Positions 34,269-43,559 of a stretch of 45,262 bases of DNA are shown here, piece after piece. The stretch is from Rhodospirillales bacterium (GTDB lineage: Bacteria > Pseudomonadota > Alphaproteobacteria > QKFK01 > SZUA-500). The notes beneath the pieces are model-generated. The model was given only the letters and a program-made list of their open reading frames with translations. It was not told the origin of the DNA and ran no database searches. Position 1 is the stretch's first letter, and every line of letters begins with the position of its first letter. The stretch spans positions 1-45,262 of the forward strand of contig QKFK01000194.1 in NCBI GenBank assembly GCA_003252195.1, written 5' to 3'. Position numbers and translations under genes: made by a program.

Positions 34269-35108
34269 TTAGCCAATTTCAAGTGTTGATTTTGCTAAAT
34301 TGTCAAACGCTTGTAAGTTTAGTAAAACTTTTTCCATATCAGATAATTTTATAGAATTTGGACCATCTGAAAATGCTTCATCTGGGTTATCGTGTGTTTC
34401 TAAGAAAACAGCTGCAATTCCAGTAGATAATGCACATCTTGCTAAAACTGGAGCAAATTCTCTTTGTCCACCTGTTGAAGAACCCTTGCCTCCTGGTTGT
34501 TGAACAGCGTGAGTCGCATCCATAATTACTGGGCAACCTGTGCTTTTTACCATTTCAGGAAGACCTCTCATGTCAACAACTAATGTGTTATAACCAAAGC
34601 TTGTTCCACGCTCTGTTAAACAAACATTGTCGTTGCCAGAATCTTGAACTTTTTTAACTATGTTATTAACGTCCCAAGGTGCTAAAAACTGACCTTTCTT
34701 AACGTTCACAATTTTCCCTGTTTTAGCAGCTGCTACTACTAAATCTGTTTGACGGCACAAGAACGCAGGTATTTGAAGCATATCAACTACTTTTGCAACT
34801 TCTTCACATTGTGAAGACTCGTGAACATCGGTTACGATTGGCAAGTTGTATCTTTTTTTGATTTCTTCAAATGTTTTTAAGCCTTCTTCCATACCAACGC
34901 CACGGTGAGCATTAATAGATGTTCTATTTGCTTTATCAAAAGATGCTTTGTAAATATATTTCATGCCAATCTTTTCAGTGATTTCTTTCATCTGATGAGC
35001 CATTTCAATAGCATGTTCATGAGATTCGATTTGGCATGGACCACTTATAAGTGTCATAGGCAAGTCGTTACCAATTTCAAAATTACCGATTTTAATGTGT
35101 TTTTGCAT
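34269..35108 (-). CDS. kdsA: 3-deoxy-8-phosphooctulonate synthase
   Basis: 279 residues, Kdo-8-phosphate synthase, condensing phosphoenolpyruvate with arabinose 5-phosphate for the lipopolysaccharide core. Motifs are MTLISGPCQIESHEHA (18-33), YKASFDKANRTS (about 53-64), VTDVHESSQCEEV (about 92-104) and FLETHDNPDEAFSDGPNS (about 235-252). C25 in SGPCQIES fits the metal-dependent class, which uses a Cys where the metal-independent class has Asn. PEP comes from eno, the next gene. It is separated from pyrG by 14 bases. Confidence 0.97.
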   Translation of the reverse strand: MQKHIKIGNFEIGNDLPMTLISGPCQIESHEHAIEMAHQMKEITEKIGMKYIYKASFDKANRTSINAHRGVGMEEGLKTFEEIKKRYNLPIVTDVHESSQCEEVAKVVDMLQIPAFLCRQTDLVVAAAKTGKIVNVKKGQFLAPWDVNNIVKKVQDSGNDNVCLTERGTSFGYNTLVVDMRGLPEMVKSTGCPVIMDATHAVQQPGGKGSSTGGQREFAPVLARCALSTGIAAVFLETHDNPDEAFSDGPNSIKLSDMEKVLLNLQAFDNLAKSTLEIG

Positions 35109-35122
35109 ATATAATATCTTTC

Positions 35123-36754
35123 CTATACCAATCTAGATTGCTTAACTGCAGCTTCAATAAATGAAACAAACAGTGGGTGTGGTTCAAATGGTTTTGATTT
35201 TAGTTCTGGGTGGAACTGAACACCAACAAACCAAGGATGATCTGGTCTTTCAACAATTTCTGGCAACACTCCATCAGGTGAACGACCAACAATGTTCATT
35301 CCAGCTTTGTTTAAAGCTGCCTCATAAGAAGTGTTAACTTCATAACGGTGACGGTGACGCTCTGAAATCATCTCGTTACCATATATATTCTTTACTTTTG
35401 AACCTTCAAGTAATTTACAATCATAAGCACCTAAGCGCATGGTTCCACCTAAGTCACCATCTTTATAGCGTTTTAGGGTTGAACCTTCTTTTACCCATTC
35501 TGTCATTAGACCAACAACATTATGTTCATAATCACCAAGCTCGCTTGAACCTGAGTTTTTGTAACCAACAATATTGCGGATAGTTTCGATAACAGCCATT
35601 TGCATACCAAAACAAATGCCAAAGAAAGGAATCTTCTTTTCACGAGCAACTTGAATAGCTTTGATTTTACCTTCTGTTCCACGGTTGCCAAAGCCTCCTG
35701 GGACGAGAATACCGTTTACGCCATCAAGATAATTAATAGCTTCTTCTGTTTCAAATACTTCAGAATCGAGCCATTTTATGTTTACTTTAACATTATTGGC
35801 AAAACCACCATGTCTAAGAGCTTCATTAAGTGATTTATAAGCATCTAGAAGCTGAACATATTTACCTGCAATCGCAATGGTAACTTCACCCTCTGGGTTA
35901 CGCACTTTGTGGTCAATCTCTTTCCATCTGCTTAAATCAACACCGTCTTTAGTGTCTATGCCAAAATATTTGCAAACCTCAACGTCCATACCTTGCTCAT
36001 GATAAACAACTGGAACTTGATAGATGTTATCAACATCAAGAGCTGCTACAACACGTTCTTGTGGGACGTTACAGAATAATGCAATTTTTTTGCGCTCAGA
36101 ATCATCAATATGACGAGAAGCACGGCACAATAACAAGTCAGCTTGAATACCAACGCCTAAAAGCTCTTTAACAGAATGTTGTGTTGGCTTGGTTTTGAGC
36201 TCACCTGCAGTTGGGATATAAGGTAACAAGGTTAAGTGAACATACATGGTTCTAGATCTGCCAAGCTCATTGCCCAATTGACGAATAGCTTCTAAGAATG
36301 GTTGGCTTTCAATATCACCAACTGTTCCGCCAATTTCACATAATACGAAATCTTCATCTGTAAGGTCAGATAGTACAAACTCTTTAATAGCATCTGTAAC
36401 ATGAGGAATCACCTGAACAGTTGCTCCTAAATAATCTCCACGACGTTCTTTGGCTAAAACTTCTGAATAAATACGACCTGTAGTAACATTGTCGCTTTTG
36501 CGAGCAGATACACCAGTGAATCTTTCATAGTGCCCTAAGTCAAGGTCAGTCTCAGCGCCATCATCAGTTACATAAACCTCACCATGTTGATATGGACTCA
36601 TTGTTCCTGGGTCAACATTCAAATATGGGTCAAGCTTACGTAAACGAACCTTGAAACCTCTTGCTTGTAAAATTGCAGCTAAAGAAGCTGATGCAAGGCC
36701 TTTTCCTAATGATGATACAACACCACCTGTTATAAAGATAAATTTTGTACTCAT
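35123..36754 (-). CDS. pyrG: CTP synthase
   Basis: 543 residues, full length. The amidoligase domain starts FIFITGGVVSSLGKGLASASL, with LDPYLNVDPGTMSPYQHGEV (about 41-60), CEIGGTVGDIES and LLCRASR. The class I glutaminase domain shows GILVPGGFGNRG (about 350-361), FFGICFGMQMAV with the nucleophile Cys (about 377-388) and VQFHPELKSKP with His-Glu near the end. It makes CTP used, among others, by CdsA and for CMP-Kdo. It is downstream of secG past a terminator-like hairpin and upstream of kdsA. Confidence 0.98.
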   Translation of the reverse strand: MSTKFIFITGGVVSSLGKGLASASLAAILQARGFKVRLRKLDPYLNVDPGTMSPYQHGEVYVTDDGAETDLDLGHYERFTGVSARKSDNVTTGRIYSEVLAKERRGDYLGATVQVIPHVTDAIKEFVLSDLTDEDFVLCEIGGTVGDIESQPFLEAIRQLGNELGRSRTMYVHLTLLPYIPTAGELKTKPTQHSVKELLGVGIQADLLLCRASRHIDDSERKKIALFCNVPQERVVAALDVDNIYQVPVVYHEQGMDVEVCKYFGIDTKDGVDLSRWKEIDHKVRNPEGEVTIAIAGKYVQLLDAYKSLNEALRHGGFANNVKVNIKWLDSEVFETEEAINYLDGVNGILVPGGFGNRGTEGKIKAIQVAREKKIPFFGICFGMQMAVIETIRNIVGYKNSGSSELGDYEHNVVGLMTEWVKEGSTLKRYKDGDLGGTMRLGAYDCKLLEGSKVKNIYGNEMISERHRHRYEVNTSYEAALNKAGMNIVGRSPDGVLPEIVERPDHPWFVGVQFHPELKSKPFEPHPLFVSFIEAAVKQSRLV

Positions 36755-36800
36755 GATAAAATCTTCCTTAAATACTAAGAAATTAAAAAATATTAGAATG

Positions 36801-36828
36801 AAGAAAAGGCGGCTAATCAGCCGCCCTT
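36801..36828 (-). terminator. Hairpin after secG
   Basis: GGCGGCT (36808-36814) pairs with AGCCGCC (36819-36825) around four bases. On the minus strand it follows the secG stop by about a dozen bases and is trailed by TTTTCTT. It may only partly stop transcription into pyrG. Confidence 0.8.
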
Positions 36829-36837
36829 TATTAAAGG

Positions 36838-37176
36838 TTATTCAGTTGCTTTTGGAGCTGAAGGAACTTCAGGACTTTTACTCTCTGGAATTGTCTGCTC
36901 TGAGGCAGCAGGAGTATCAAGCAAAGATTTCTTTACTGGGGTTACCCTTTTGCTGGTTAATGACAATGCCAAGCAAGTTACGATAAAGATTGTAGCCAAT
37001 ATTGCTGTTGCACGAGTTAATAGGTTTCCTGTGCCACGAGCTGTGAATAAGCCTAATCCGCCACCACTTGAACCACCTAAACCACTTAATGCTCCGCCTT
37101 CAGAGCGTTGTAGCAAGATAACTACTACAAGTGAAATGGCTGCCAACAAATTTATAACCAACAGAATCGTCTGCAT
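36838..37176 (-). CDS. secG: Preprotein translocase subunit SecG
   Basis: 112 residues. Two membrane helices (about 2-21 and 55-75) flank the family's hallmark ILLQRSEGGALSGLGG (about 20-35) and GGGLGLFTARGTGNLLTRATAI (about 38-59). The C-terminus is a Pro/Ser/Glu-rich cytoplasmic tail. It is an accessory subunit of SecYEG. It lies between tpiA and pyrG, the conserved alphaproteobacterial order. Confidence 0.97.
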   Translation of the reverse strand: MQTILLVINLLAAISLVVVILLQRSEGGALSGLGGSSGGGLGLFTARGTGNLLTRATAILATIFIVTCLALSLTSKRVTPVKKSLLDTPAASEQTIPESKSPEVPSAPKATE

Positions 37177-37249
37177 GTTTTTACGTCCTTAAAAGTTTTT
37201 ATAATTTACCGTAAAATATCCGAGTATTTCGAATATGTCTATCAGTTTT

Positions 37250-38008
37250 TTAAATACAGCTGTCAACAATGCCCCAGAAGTCATCTGCTTTTAAGCTAGC
37301 ACCGCCAACTAAAGCACCGTCAACATCTGGAAGAGGCATAAATTCAGAAGCATTTGTAGGTTTAACAGAACCACCGTAAAGAATTCTTGTTTTTGCAGCT
37401 TCTGCACCGATAACTTCGGTTAAAGCTTTTCTAACCTCTGCGTGAACTTCTTGTACGTCAGCAGTTGTAGGTGTTCTGCCTGTACCGATAGCCCATACTG
37501 GCTCATAAGCAATAACAGTGTTTTCTGCAGTTGATTCAGCAGGAACAGAACCTTTGATTTGTGAAGCACAAACATCAATAGTTTTGTTAGCGTCGCGTTC
37601 AGCTTCTGTTTCACCAATGCAGATAATAGCTTTTAAGCCAGCTTTAATAGCAGCTGAAGCTTTAGCTTTTACAACTTCGTTAGTTTCTTTGTGGTCTGTT
37701 CTGCGTTCTGAGTGACCAAGAATAACATATTCACAACCTGCATCTTTAATCATAACAGGGCTTGTGTCACCAGTGTGAGCACCTGTTTCATTCATATGGC
37801 AATCTTGAGCGCCAACACTTAATTTGCTACCTTCTGCTTTTTGAGCAATAGCAGCAACTAATGTCATAGGAGGGCACACTAAAACATCACAATTAGGTGA
37901 TGCAACTTTGTTTAGGCGTGTAGCAATTTCTCCTGCAAGAGCCAAACCGTCTTTAGTAAGACCGTTCATTTTCCAGTTTCCTGCGATTAAAGGGCGTCTG
38001 TTTGACAT
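37250..38008 (-). CDS. tpiA: Triosephosphate isomerase
   Basis: 252 residues. It starts RRPLIAGNWKMNG (active-site N and K), has YVILGHSERRTDHKETNE (about 89-106) with the catalytic His, AYEPVWAIGTGRTPT (about 163-177) with the catalytic Glu, and the phosphate-gripping ILYGGSVKPTNA and VDGALVGGASLKADDF near the C-terminus. It interconverts dihydroxyacetone phosphate and glyceraldehyde 3-phosphate. It is divergent from ppiD and the first gene of the tpiA-secG-pyrG-kdsA-eno-ftsB series. Confidence 0.98.
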   Translation of the reverse strand: MSNRRPLIAGNWKMNGLTKDGLALAGEIATRLNKVASPNCDVLVCPPMTLVAAIAQKAEGSKLSVGAQDCHMNETGAHTGDTSPVMIKDAGCEYVILGHSERRTDHKETNEVVKAKASAAIKAGLKAIICIGETEAERDANKTIDVCASQIKGSVPAESTAENTVIAYEPVWAIGTGRTPTTADVQEVHAEVRKALTEVIGAEAAKTRILYGGSVKPTNASEFMPLPDVDGALVGGASLKADDFWGIVDSCI

Positions 38009-38139
38009 AGTTATGAATCCTTAAAGTTTAATGTTAATCCAAAATATTTATCATGTTCTAACATAAAGAAATTTGATTTTCCATAGTTAGATTTTTGTTT
38101 TCCACATTATATAAAGGTGTTCAAAAGTCAAAAAGCTTG

Positions 38140-38168
38140 TTGCACTATTTGTTTTGCGCCTTTATCAT
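38140..38168 (+). promoter_or_regulatory. Promoter of ppiD
   Basis: TTGCAC (38140-38145), 17 bases, TATCAT (38163-38168), about 37 bases before the ATG. A further TATAAT-like box lies near 38193 but has no good partner. Confidence 0.6.
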
Positions 38169-38205
38169 CGCGGTAAATTTGTGTTTCTATATAATTTGGG
38201 GTTGA

Positions 38206-40104
38206 ATGATGATAGAAAAATTAAGAAAATTCCAAGAATCTTGGCTAATGAAAGTTGTGTTGGGTTTAACTGCTTTGAGCTTTATGTCTTTATTTGGCGT
38301 TAGCTCATATGTTAGTCAGATAGGTAAAAACAAACCTGTAATTGAGGTTGGTAGTAAAAGAATATATATGTCTGATATTCTTACTCAATTCCGCAGAGAT
38401 ATTACTGCAATGCAATATGTGTTTGGTGGCAATCTAGATGAAAAAACGGCTGTTAACATGGGTTTGTTTGACAATACAGTCAAAAATACTATCTCAAGAA
38501 CAATTGTTGAAGGCGCAAGTGATGATATGGGCTTGAGCATTAGTGATGATGCAATACGTGCTCGTATTTTTTCAACTCCAGACTTTTTAGATAAGGATGG
38601 AAACTTTGATAGACGCTTGTTTAATACATTTTTAGATAGAACAGGTTGGAATGAAAACCAATATATTGAAGCATATCGCTCGGATATTAAAAGAGACCAC
38701 GTTTTAAGAATGGTTGCTACAGATATAAATGTTCCTAATATATTAGCTGAGAATATTTATAAGAAGCGCTATGAAAAACGTACTGTAGATATTATTAATG
38801 TTAATGCTGCAAATATGAAAGTTACAGCATCTCCAACCAAAGAAGAGTTAGAAGGTTATTATGAAGACAATAAAGCTTCGTATATGATGCCAGAATTGCG
38901 TTCAGCCTCTGTTATGGTGTTAACACCAGATGATTTAATGAAAAGCATTGAGATATCTGATGCAGAAGTTGATGAGTTGTATAATAAAAATATTGATGAA
39001 TACACAACTCCAGAAAAACGTTTGGTAAATCAAATGATTTTTGATTTGGATTCTAAAGCTAAAGTTGATGATGCTTACGCAAAGCTTCAAAAAGGCGAGA
39101 GCTTTGTGAAAGTGGCTGCTGACCTTGCTGGGCAGAGTGAAAAAGATACATCGCTTGGTTTGGTTGCAAAGAACGAGTTAACAGCAGAAAGTAGTGAACA
39201 AGTTTTCTCTTTAGCCAAAGGTGAATATACAGCTCCATTTAAGTCTCAATTTGGCTGGCATATTATGCAAGTTGTTGATATTCAGAAATCTACTAAACAA
39301 GATACAAACGTAGTTAAATCAGAGTTGAAAAATAATTTGAAGCTACAAAAAGCTTATGATGGTTTGTATGATAAATCCAGAGAAGTTAAAGATGCTTTGG
39401 GTGCAGGTGATAAGTTAGAAGATATAGCTTCTAGATTTAATCTACCTGTGATTAAAGTTTCAAAAGTATCTTATGATGAATTGGCAAGTGGTAAAGCTTA
39501 TAAAAAAGAATGGCCAAATGTTATAAAAAACTCAGCTCTAGCTGGAGAAATTTATAACGGAATAATTGGTGAGAATAGCAACTTGGTTGAGACGGAAGGT
39601 GGTATGTTTATGGTTCGTCTTGATGATATTAAAGATGCAGAACCAAAGACCTTTGCTTCAGTTAAATCAGACCTAGAAAAAATGTGGCTTGATGATGAAA
39701 AATTGAAGCAAACTAGAGATGTGTCTTCTAAGATTCAAGAAGCTATTGAAAATGGAGCTGATTTTGCAACTATTGCTTCTAAATATGGCTTGAAATCAAC
39801 AAGTCTTACCTTAACTCATTTTGATACGGATAAGCTAGATGCTACAGCTACAGCACGCTTGTTTACATTGTCTAAAGGTGATGTGGATAAGGTGCCAACT
39901 AATGATGGTTATGTAGTGATTAAAATGCTTAAGTCTCAAATACCAACTGCAAATGCAAAAGATATTGCTAAGATTAAAGAGACTATCAAAAAATCTGAGC
40001 AAAAGGATATGGCTTCAACATTGATTATGGATTTGAGCTCTAGGTTTAAGGTTGAAATCGATAGGGAGCAGATTGATAATTATAAAAAGGGCTTTATGCA
40101 ATAA
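38206..40104 (+). CDS. ppiD: Peptidyl-prolyl isomerase PpiD-like, SurA N-terminal domain
   Basis: 632 residues (631 if the second of two adjacent ATGs is used). A short cytoplasmic start and one membrane helix (about 13-35, WLMKVVLGLTALSFMSLFGV) anchor a periplasmic protein. A SurA-N-like chaperone domain (about 45-200) is followed by a parvulin domain (about 265-370) with KLQKGESFVKVAADL, LGLVAKNEL and FKSQFGWHIMQV, and a long C-terminal chaperone part. It assists folding of exported proteins at the Sec translocon. It is a single gene with its own promoter and terminator. Confidence 0.93.
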   Translation: MMIEKLRKFQESWLMKVVLGLTALSFMSLFGVSSYVSQIGKNKPVIEVGSKRIYMSDILTQFRRDITAMQYVFGGNLDEKTAVNMGLFDNTVKNTISRTIVEGASDDMGLSISDDAIRARIFSTPDFLDKDGNFDRRLFNTFLDRTGWNENQYIEAYRSDIKRDHVLRMVATDINVPNILAENIYKKRYEKRTVDIINVNAANMKVTASPTKEELEGYYEDNKASYMMPELRSASVMVLTPDDLMKSIEISDAEVDELYNKNIDEYTTPEKRLVNQMIFDLDSKAKVDDAYAKLQKGESFVKVAADLAGQSEKDTSLGLVAKNELTAESSEQVFSLAKGEYTAPFKSQFGWHIMQVVDIQKSTKQDTNVVKSELKNNLKLQKAYDGLYDKSREVKDALGAGDKLEDIASRFNLPVIKVSKVSYDELASGKAYKKEWPNVIKNSALAGEIYNGIIGENSNLVETEGGMFMVRLDDIKDAEPKTFASVKSDLEKMWLDDEKLKQTRDVSSKIQEAIENGADFATIASKYGLKSTSLTLTHFDTDKLDATATARLFTLSKGDVDKVPTNDGYVVIKMLKSQIPTANAKDIAKIKETIKKSEQKDMASTLIMDLSSRFKVEIDREQIDNYKKGFMQ

Positions 40105-40110
40105 TGATAA

Positions 40111-40138
40111 AAAAGACCGCTTAAAGCGGTCTTTTTTT
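40111..40138 (+). terminator. Terminator of ppiD
   Basis: AAAAGACCGC (40111-40120) pairs with GCGGTCTTTT (40126-40135) around TTAAA and continues as a T run, just after the stop codon. Confidence 0.95.
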
Positions 40139-40368
40139 ATGAGCTAAATATAGTATAGTCAGAACTTATGTTAAGCGAGGGCTTGTTATTATGTTTTGAG
40201 CGTAACACTACCAGCTTAGGTAATTAAAAATATAGACAATCTAGTGTTTTCTCCATTTTCTAGTAATGAAGGAGTGTATATAGGAAACTAAAGTAACTGC
40301 GTTTATCACTGGATTTAAAATAATTGGCTAGTGATGTGGTGTTAATATAAGCTCATTATCTTCATTTG

Positions 40369-41112
40369 TTATGGTGTGTTTAACAACGAGTTATGTAAGC
40401 CAATTATATATCTTCGTAAATTGTAGTATTCATCGCTCCTGCGTAATACCTTGAGTTTGCAATAATTTATATCGTATTCGCGCTCTCCTTTTATGCTTAG
40501 ATGGCAGGCGTTAACTTTCATCTCATAAATATAGTTACGTAATTCTCGTAATTCATCTAGCCCTGGTTGTTTGGTTTTCGCAAATAACTTTTGAGTTAGT
40601 TTTTCTGCTTCTATTGATTGTTCGTATGCTGCGTCGTATAAGTCTTGTTCTGTAAAATTAAAATTTCTTTTTTGTGGCTTTGATACCCATTTATCTTTTG
40701 ATAGGGAGTAGGCCCCAGATGAAACAGGCTCTGTGTCGAATATGCAATAATCAATTCGTTTACCTGCAACTGCGAAGTTATAACCCATAAAAACCAGTTC
40801 AGCGACAATGCAATCTAATAATCTTTGTAAATAATAAGATCGAATGTCTGGGTGGTAGGCTTCTATTTGTACGTCAATATCACTTTTATCTTTATATAAA
40901 TAGCTTGCTGAGCTTCCTTGTAAATATACATCTTTTATCACAATATTAGGAATTCTCTTTTTTAGCTGATCTACTACAAATTGTCCGACCGTAAACAAGG
41001 CTGGTTTTACTTCTTCTTTAAGCTGATGATCAGAATTAAAGAGTGCAGAAGGAAGAGTGTCTCTGACATTCATGCATGATTTTACGGTGTTCATAAGTTC
41101 TTCGTTTATCAT
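40369..41112 (-). CDS. Nucleotidyltransferase-fold protein, tandem copy 1 (operon-distal)
   Basis: 247 residues from ATG 41112, preceded by GTGAGA; the longer reading would start at a TTG inside the end of the previous gene. Pol-beta-type motifs are visible: QGSSASY (G66, S67), SDID (D78, D80) and a third acidic residue in RIDY (D121). Shared with its paralogues are SSGAYSLSKDKWVSKP after the core and a helical C-terminal part with REYDINYCKLKVLRRSDEYYNLR. The layout resembles PAP/OAS1-like nucleotidyltransferases; donor and target are unknown. It is the last gene of the array, seven bases after copy 2. Confidence 0.8.
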   Translation of the reverse strand: MINEELMNTVKSCMNVRDTLPSALFNSDHQLKEEVKPALFTVGQFVVDQLKKRIPNIVIKDVYLQGSSASYLYKDKSDIDVQIEAYHPDIRSYYLQRLLDCIVAELVFMGYNFAVAGKRIDYCIFDTEPVSSGAYSLSKDKWVSKPQKRNFNFTEQDLYDAAYEQSIEAEKLTQKLFAKTKQPGLDELRELRNYIYEMKVNACHLSIKGEREYDINYCKLKVLRRSDEYYNLRRYIIGLHNSLLNTP

Positions 41113-41119
41113 GTTTATC

Positions 41120-41911
41120 TCACAGATCAATTGAATTTTTGTGGTGTTTGAACATAGGGTTTTCTACAACACTTTTATGTTGAATAATCATGTAGTTTCT
41201 TAGCTCGTTATATTCACCACATTTTCTAAATGTTCTAAAAGCTGTGTAGTTAAAATCATACTCTTTTTTTCCGTTTGAGGCACTGTGATAGGCGTTTAGT
41301 CGCATGTTATCAAAATATTCTCTCATTTTATCACATTGCTCAAAGGTGCAATTATCTTTATATTCTTCGCTAAGTTCTCTTATAAAATTTTCAGTGTCTT
41401 TTCTCATTTTAATAACGGCGTCACAGATATCACTATATGAAAACTCAAATTCTTGTCTTACAGGTTCTTCTATCCATTTGCGATTTAATACAGAATAAAT
41501 ACCAGAGCTAATTCCTTTTATGTATGAAAATGCAGTGTAATCTACGAGTTTGTTCTTAATACTGGTTTTGTATCCAAGAAGCATTAGCTCGTATGATATA
41601 GCATCTAGCATACCTTCTAATTCTTTGGCATTAAATTTGGGGTGTGAGCATAAAATATGTAAATCTAAATCGCTTTTGGGGTTATATGTATAATTTACAG
41701 AGCTTCCTTGGAATACAATGTCATCAAGTGTAATGTTTGGAATCATGTCTTTAACGTAATCATACACAAACTCGCCAATACGCAAAAACGATGGTTGCAT
41801 ATCTTTATGTAATTGTGAGCTACTATCAAATAAAAAGCTGTTTAATTGCCTATTATTCGTCATGCATTCTATTGCGGTCTTTTGTATATTTGTAAAGTTT
41901 ATTTCAGCCAT
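41120..41911 (-). CDS. Nucleotidyltransferase-fold protein, tandem copy 2
   Basis: 263 residues from ATG 41911. The catalytic pattern is FQGSSVNYTYNPKSDLDLHI (G69, S70, D81, D83) with D124 in LVDYTAF. The second conserved block SSGIYSVLNRKWIEEP and the C-terminal CDKMREYFDNMRLNAYHSAS..KEYDFNYTAFRTFRKCGEYNELR match the other copies. No signal peptide or membrane segment. The 74-base gap to copy 3 is AT-rich and includes a TATAAT, so internal transcription is possible. It is clearly homologous to the neighbours but much diverged, indicating old duplications. Confidence 0.8.
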   Translation of the reverse strand: MAEINFTNIQKTAIECMTNNRQLNSFLFDSSSQLHKDMQPSFLRIGEFVYDYVKDMIPNITLDDIVFQGSSVNYTYNPKSDLDLHILCSHPKFNAKELEGMLDAISYELMLLGYKTSIKNKLVDYTAFSYIKGISSGIYSVLNRKWIEEPVRQEFEFSYSDICDAVIKMRKDTENFIRELSEEYKDNCTFEQCDKMREYFDNMRLNAYHSASNGKKEYDFNYTAFRTFRKCGEYNELRNYMIIQHKSVVENPMFKHHKNSIDL

Positions 41912-41985
41912 TGTTTTAATCCAGATAACATAATTTAATATTATATTCTTGAATTGTTTAAAACTCTTATAATCTTTGAAGAAAC

Positions 41986-42747
41986 TTATTCATTATAAGT
42001 AGATAAGCTATTGCTATATATGCTAGTAACCAAACGCCGTAATTTGCCTATTTCTCCAGCTTTTCTTAATGCTCTATAGGTTATATATTCAAAATCATAT
42101 TCTTTGTTACCATTGATTGCCGCTTTGTGGGCTTTGTCTCTTATGTTGTGGAAATAGTCTCTTATTTTGTCACATTCAGATAATGGTGTTGGATAAGTTG
42201 ATGAATTTAAGATTGTTTGAATATAATTGTTGTGACTATCTATTTCTTTTAGTATGTAGTTCTTTAGCTCATGCTCTGTAAAATCTAGTTCTTTTTTTAT
42301 AGGTTTTGATAGCCACTGGTTGCTTTTTAGTGAATATACACCCGAGCTGATATTATCAACTTTGTCAAAAGATGAGAAATCAATAGGGCGGTTGTCGTAA
42401 AATCTAGGGTTGTATCCTTTGTTTCGTGCGGATATGACAATGTTTTTTAGATTCTCTCTTAGAAATGTATCTTTTAGATATTTGTGCTTATAAATTAACT
42501 GGATATCTATGTCGCATTGTTTATCTCTGAGGTAAGATGTGATCCCACCTTGTAAAACAACATCTGTTAGTTCAACATCTTTAATGTTTCGTTTTATGTA
42601 ATCGTCTACAAAGTTGGACGCTTTATAAAAATAATCTAGTACGTCTTGGTGAATGCTCATATCACTCCTGAACACATTTGTGTCTAATGTATCATGAGTT
42701 TCCATTGCCATTTTTATTGCTGTATCTATATCGATTAAAGCACTCAT
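41986..42747 (-). CDS. Nucleotidyltransferase-fold protein, tandem copy 3
   Basis: 253 residues from ATG 42747. Motifs are LQGGITSYLRDKQCDIDIQL (G67, G68, D79, D81) and PIDFSSF (D123). The serine before DID, present in the other copies, is cysteine here. SSGVYSLKSNQWLSKP and CDKIRDYFHNIRDKAHKAAINGNKEYDF..ALRKAGEIGKLRR are the shared downstream blocks. It starts three bases after the stop of copy 4, consistent with one transcript. Confidence 0.8.
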   Translation of the reverse strand: MSALIDIDTAIKMAMETHDTLDTNVFRSDMSIHQDVLDYFYKASNFVDDYIKRNIKDVELTDVVLQGGITSYLRDKQCDIDIQLIYKHKYLKDTFLRENLKNIVISARNKGYNPRFYDNRPIDFSSFDKVDNISSGVYSLKSNQWLSKPIKKELDFTEHELKNYILKEIDSHNNYIQTILNSSTYPTPLSECDKIRDYFHNIRDKAHKAAINGNKEYDFEYITYRALRKAGEIGKLRRLVTSIYSNSLSTYNE

Positions 42748-42750
42748 CTT

Positions 42751-43530
42751 TTAGTGTCCTTGTTTCGTCGGCAATGACTTTATAAAATTATTGTTGTACA
42801 TAGATATAATGAAATCACGCATATTATGTAATTCTCCAGTGTTACGGAGTAGCTTTAAAGCAGTATAATCAAGGTTATATTCATTGCCGTTACTTTTGGC
42901 AGATGCTATTGCGTGCTTTTTTATATTTTCAAAGTAGTCACGCATTTTGTTGCAATTATCAATCGATATGTATTGGTTAGATTCTTTGGGAAGAGAGTTA
43001 ATAAAATTCTCTGTTTCTATTGATATATTATATGTTTGTTTGATTAATTCAGCTTTTGAAAAATTAAAATTGCCTTTTGTTGGTTTTCTAACCCATGTGT
43101 CACTGATTATTGAGTAAATGCCAGATGTTGCCCCAATATCTTCCTTTTCACGAATAGAGTAATCTATTGTTTCTCCGCTAGGTAGCTTGAAGTTATAACC
43201 CATACCACTGAGATATGTGCCTAGGTTTATTAATAGATTTGAAAAGGATTCTTTGTCCATATTGTTGTTCTCGCATAGAACAATCAAATCAACATCACTT
43301 TGGGGGTGGTATATATAGCTTGATAACCCACCTTGTATGATGACATCTATTATTTGGGTGTTAGGAATTGATAGATTAATGTTTTTCTCTAAAAAATGAT
43401 ATATGCGCGAGCACAATTCCTTTGTATTGGGGTATAGTTGCATATTTGTATTAAATAAGGTTGCGCTAACCTTATCATTTATGCGCATGCATATCTCTGC
43501 ATCTTTATCAAACTTTTCATATATATTCAT
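42751..43530 (-). CDS. Nucleotidyltransferase-fold protein, tandem copy 4 (promoter-proximal)
   Basis: 259 residues from ATG 43530; the longer reading begins at a TTG (43566) overlapping the upstream gene, and the ATG aligns best with the starts of the other copies. No clear Shine-Dalgarno site. Motifs are IQGGLSSYIYHPQSDVDLIV (G67, G68, D79, D81) and TIDYSIR (D123). SGIYSIISDTWVRKP and CNKMRDYFENIKKHAIASAK..NEYNLDYTALKLLRNTGELHNMR are shared blocks. It starts 29 bases after the cysteine-rich protein gene on the same strand, so the array is probably expressed with that exported protein. Confidence 0.8.
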   Translation of the reverse strand: MNIYEKFDKDAEICMRINDKVSATLFNTNMQLYPNTKELCSRIYHFLEKNINLSIPNTQIIDVIIQGGLSSYIYHPQSDVDLIVLCENNNMDKESFSNLLINLGTYLSGMGYNFKLPSGETIDYSIREKEDIGATSGIYSIISDTWVRKPTKGNFNFSKAELIKQTYNISIETENFINSLPKESNQYISIDNCNKMRDYFENIKKHAIASAKSNGNEYNLDYTALKLLRNTGELHNMRDFIISMYNNNFIKSLPTKQGH

Positions 43531-43559
43531 ATATATGTTACTATCATATTTTATAGTTT

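Noticed and set aside
40139..40368. Possible small gene or element between ppiD and the array
   Set aside because: No open frame with a start signal and no notable repeat was found; it appears to be plain convergent intergenic DNA.
41120..41911. HEPN-type RxxxxH motif (RLNAYH) in nucleotidyltransferase copy 2, suggesting an MNT-HEPN fusion
   Set aside because: The histidine and arginine are not kept at the aligned positions in the other three copies, so it is probably coincidental.
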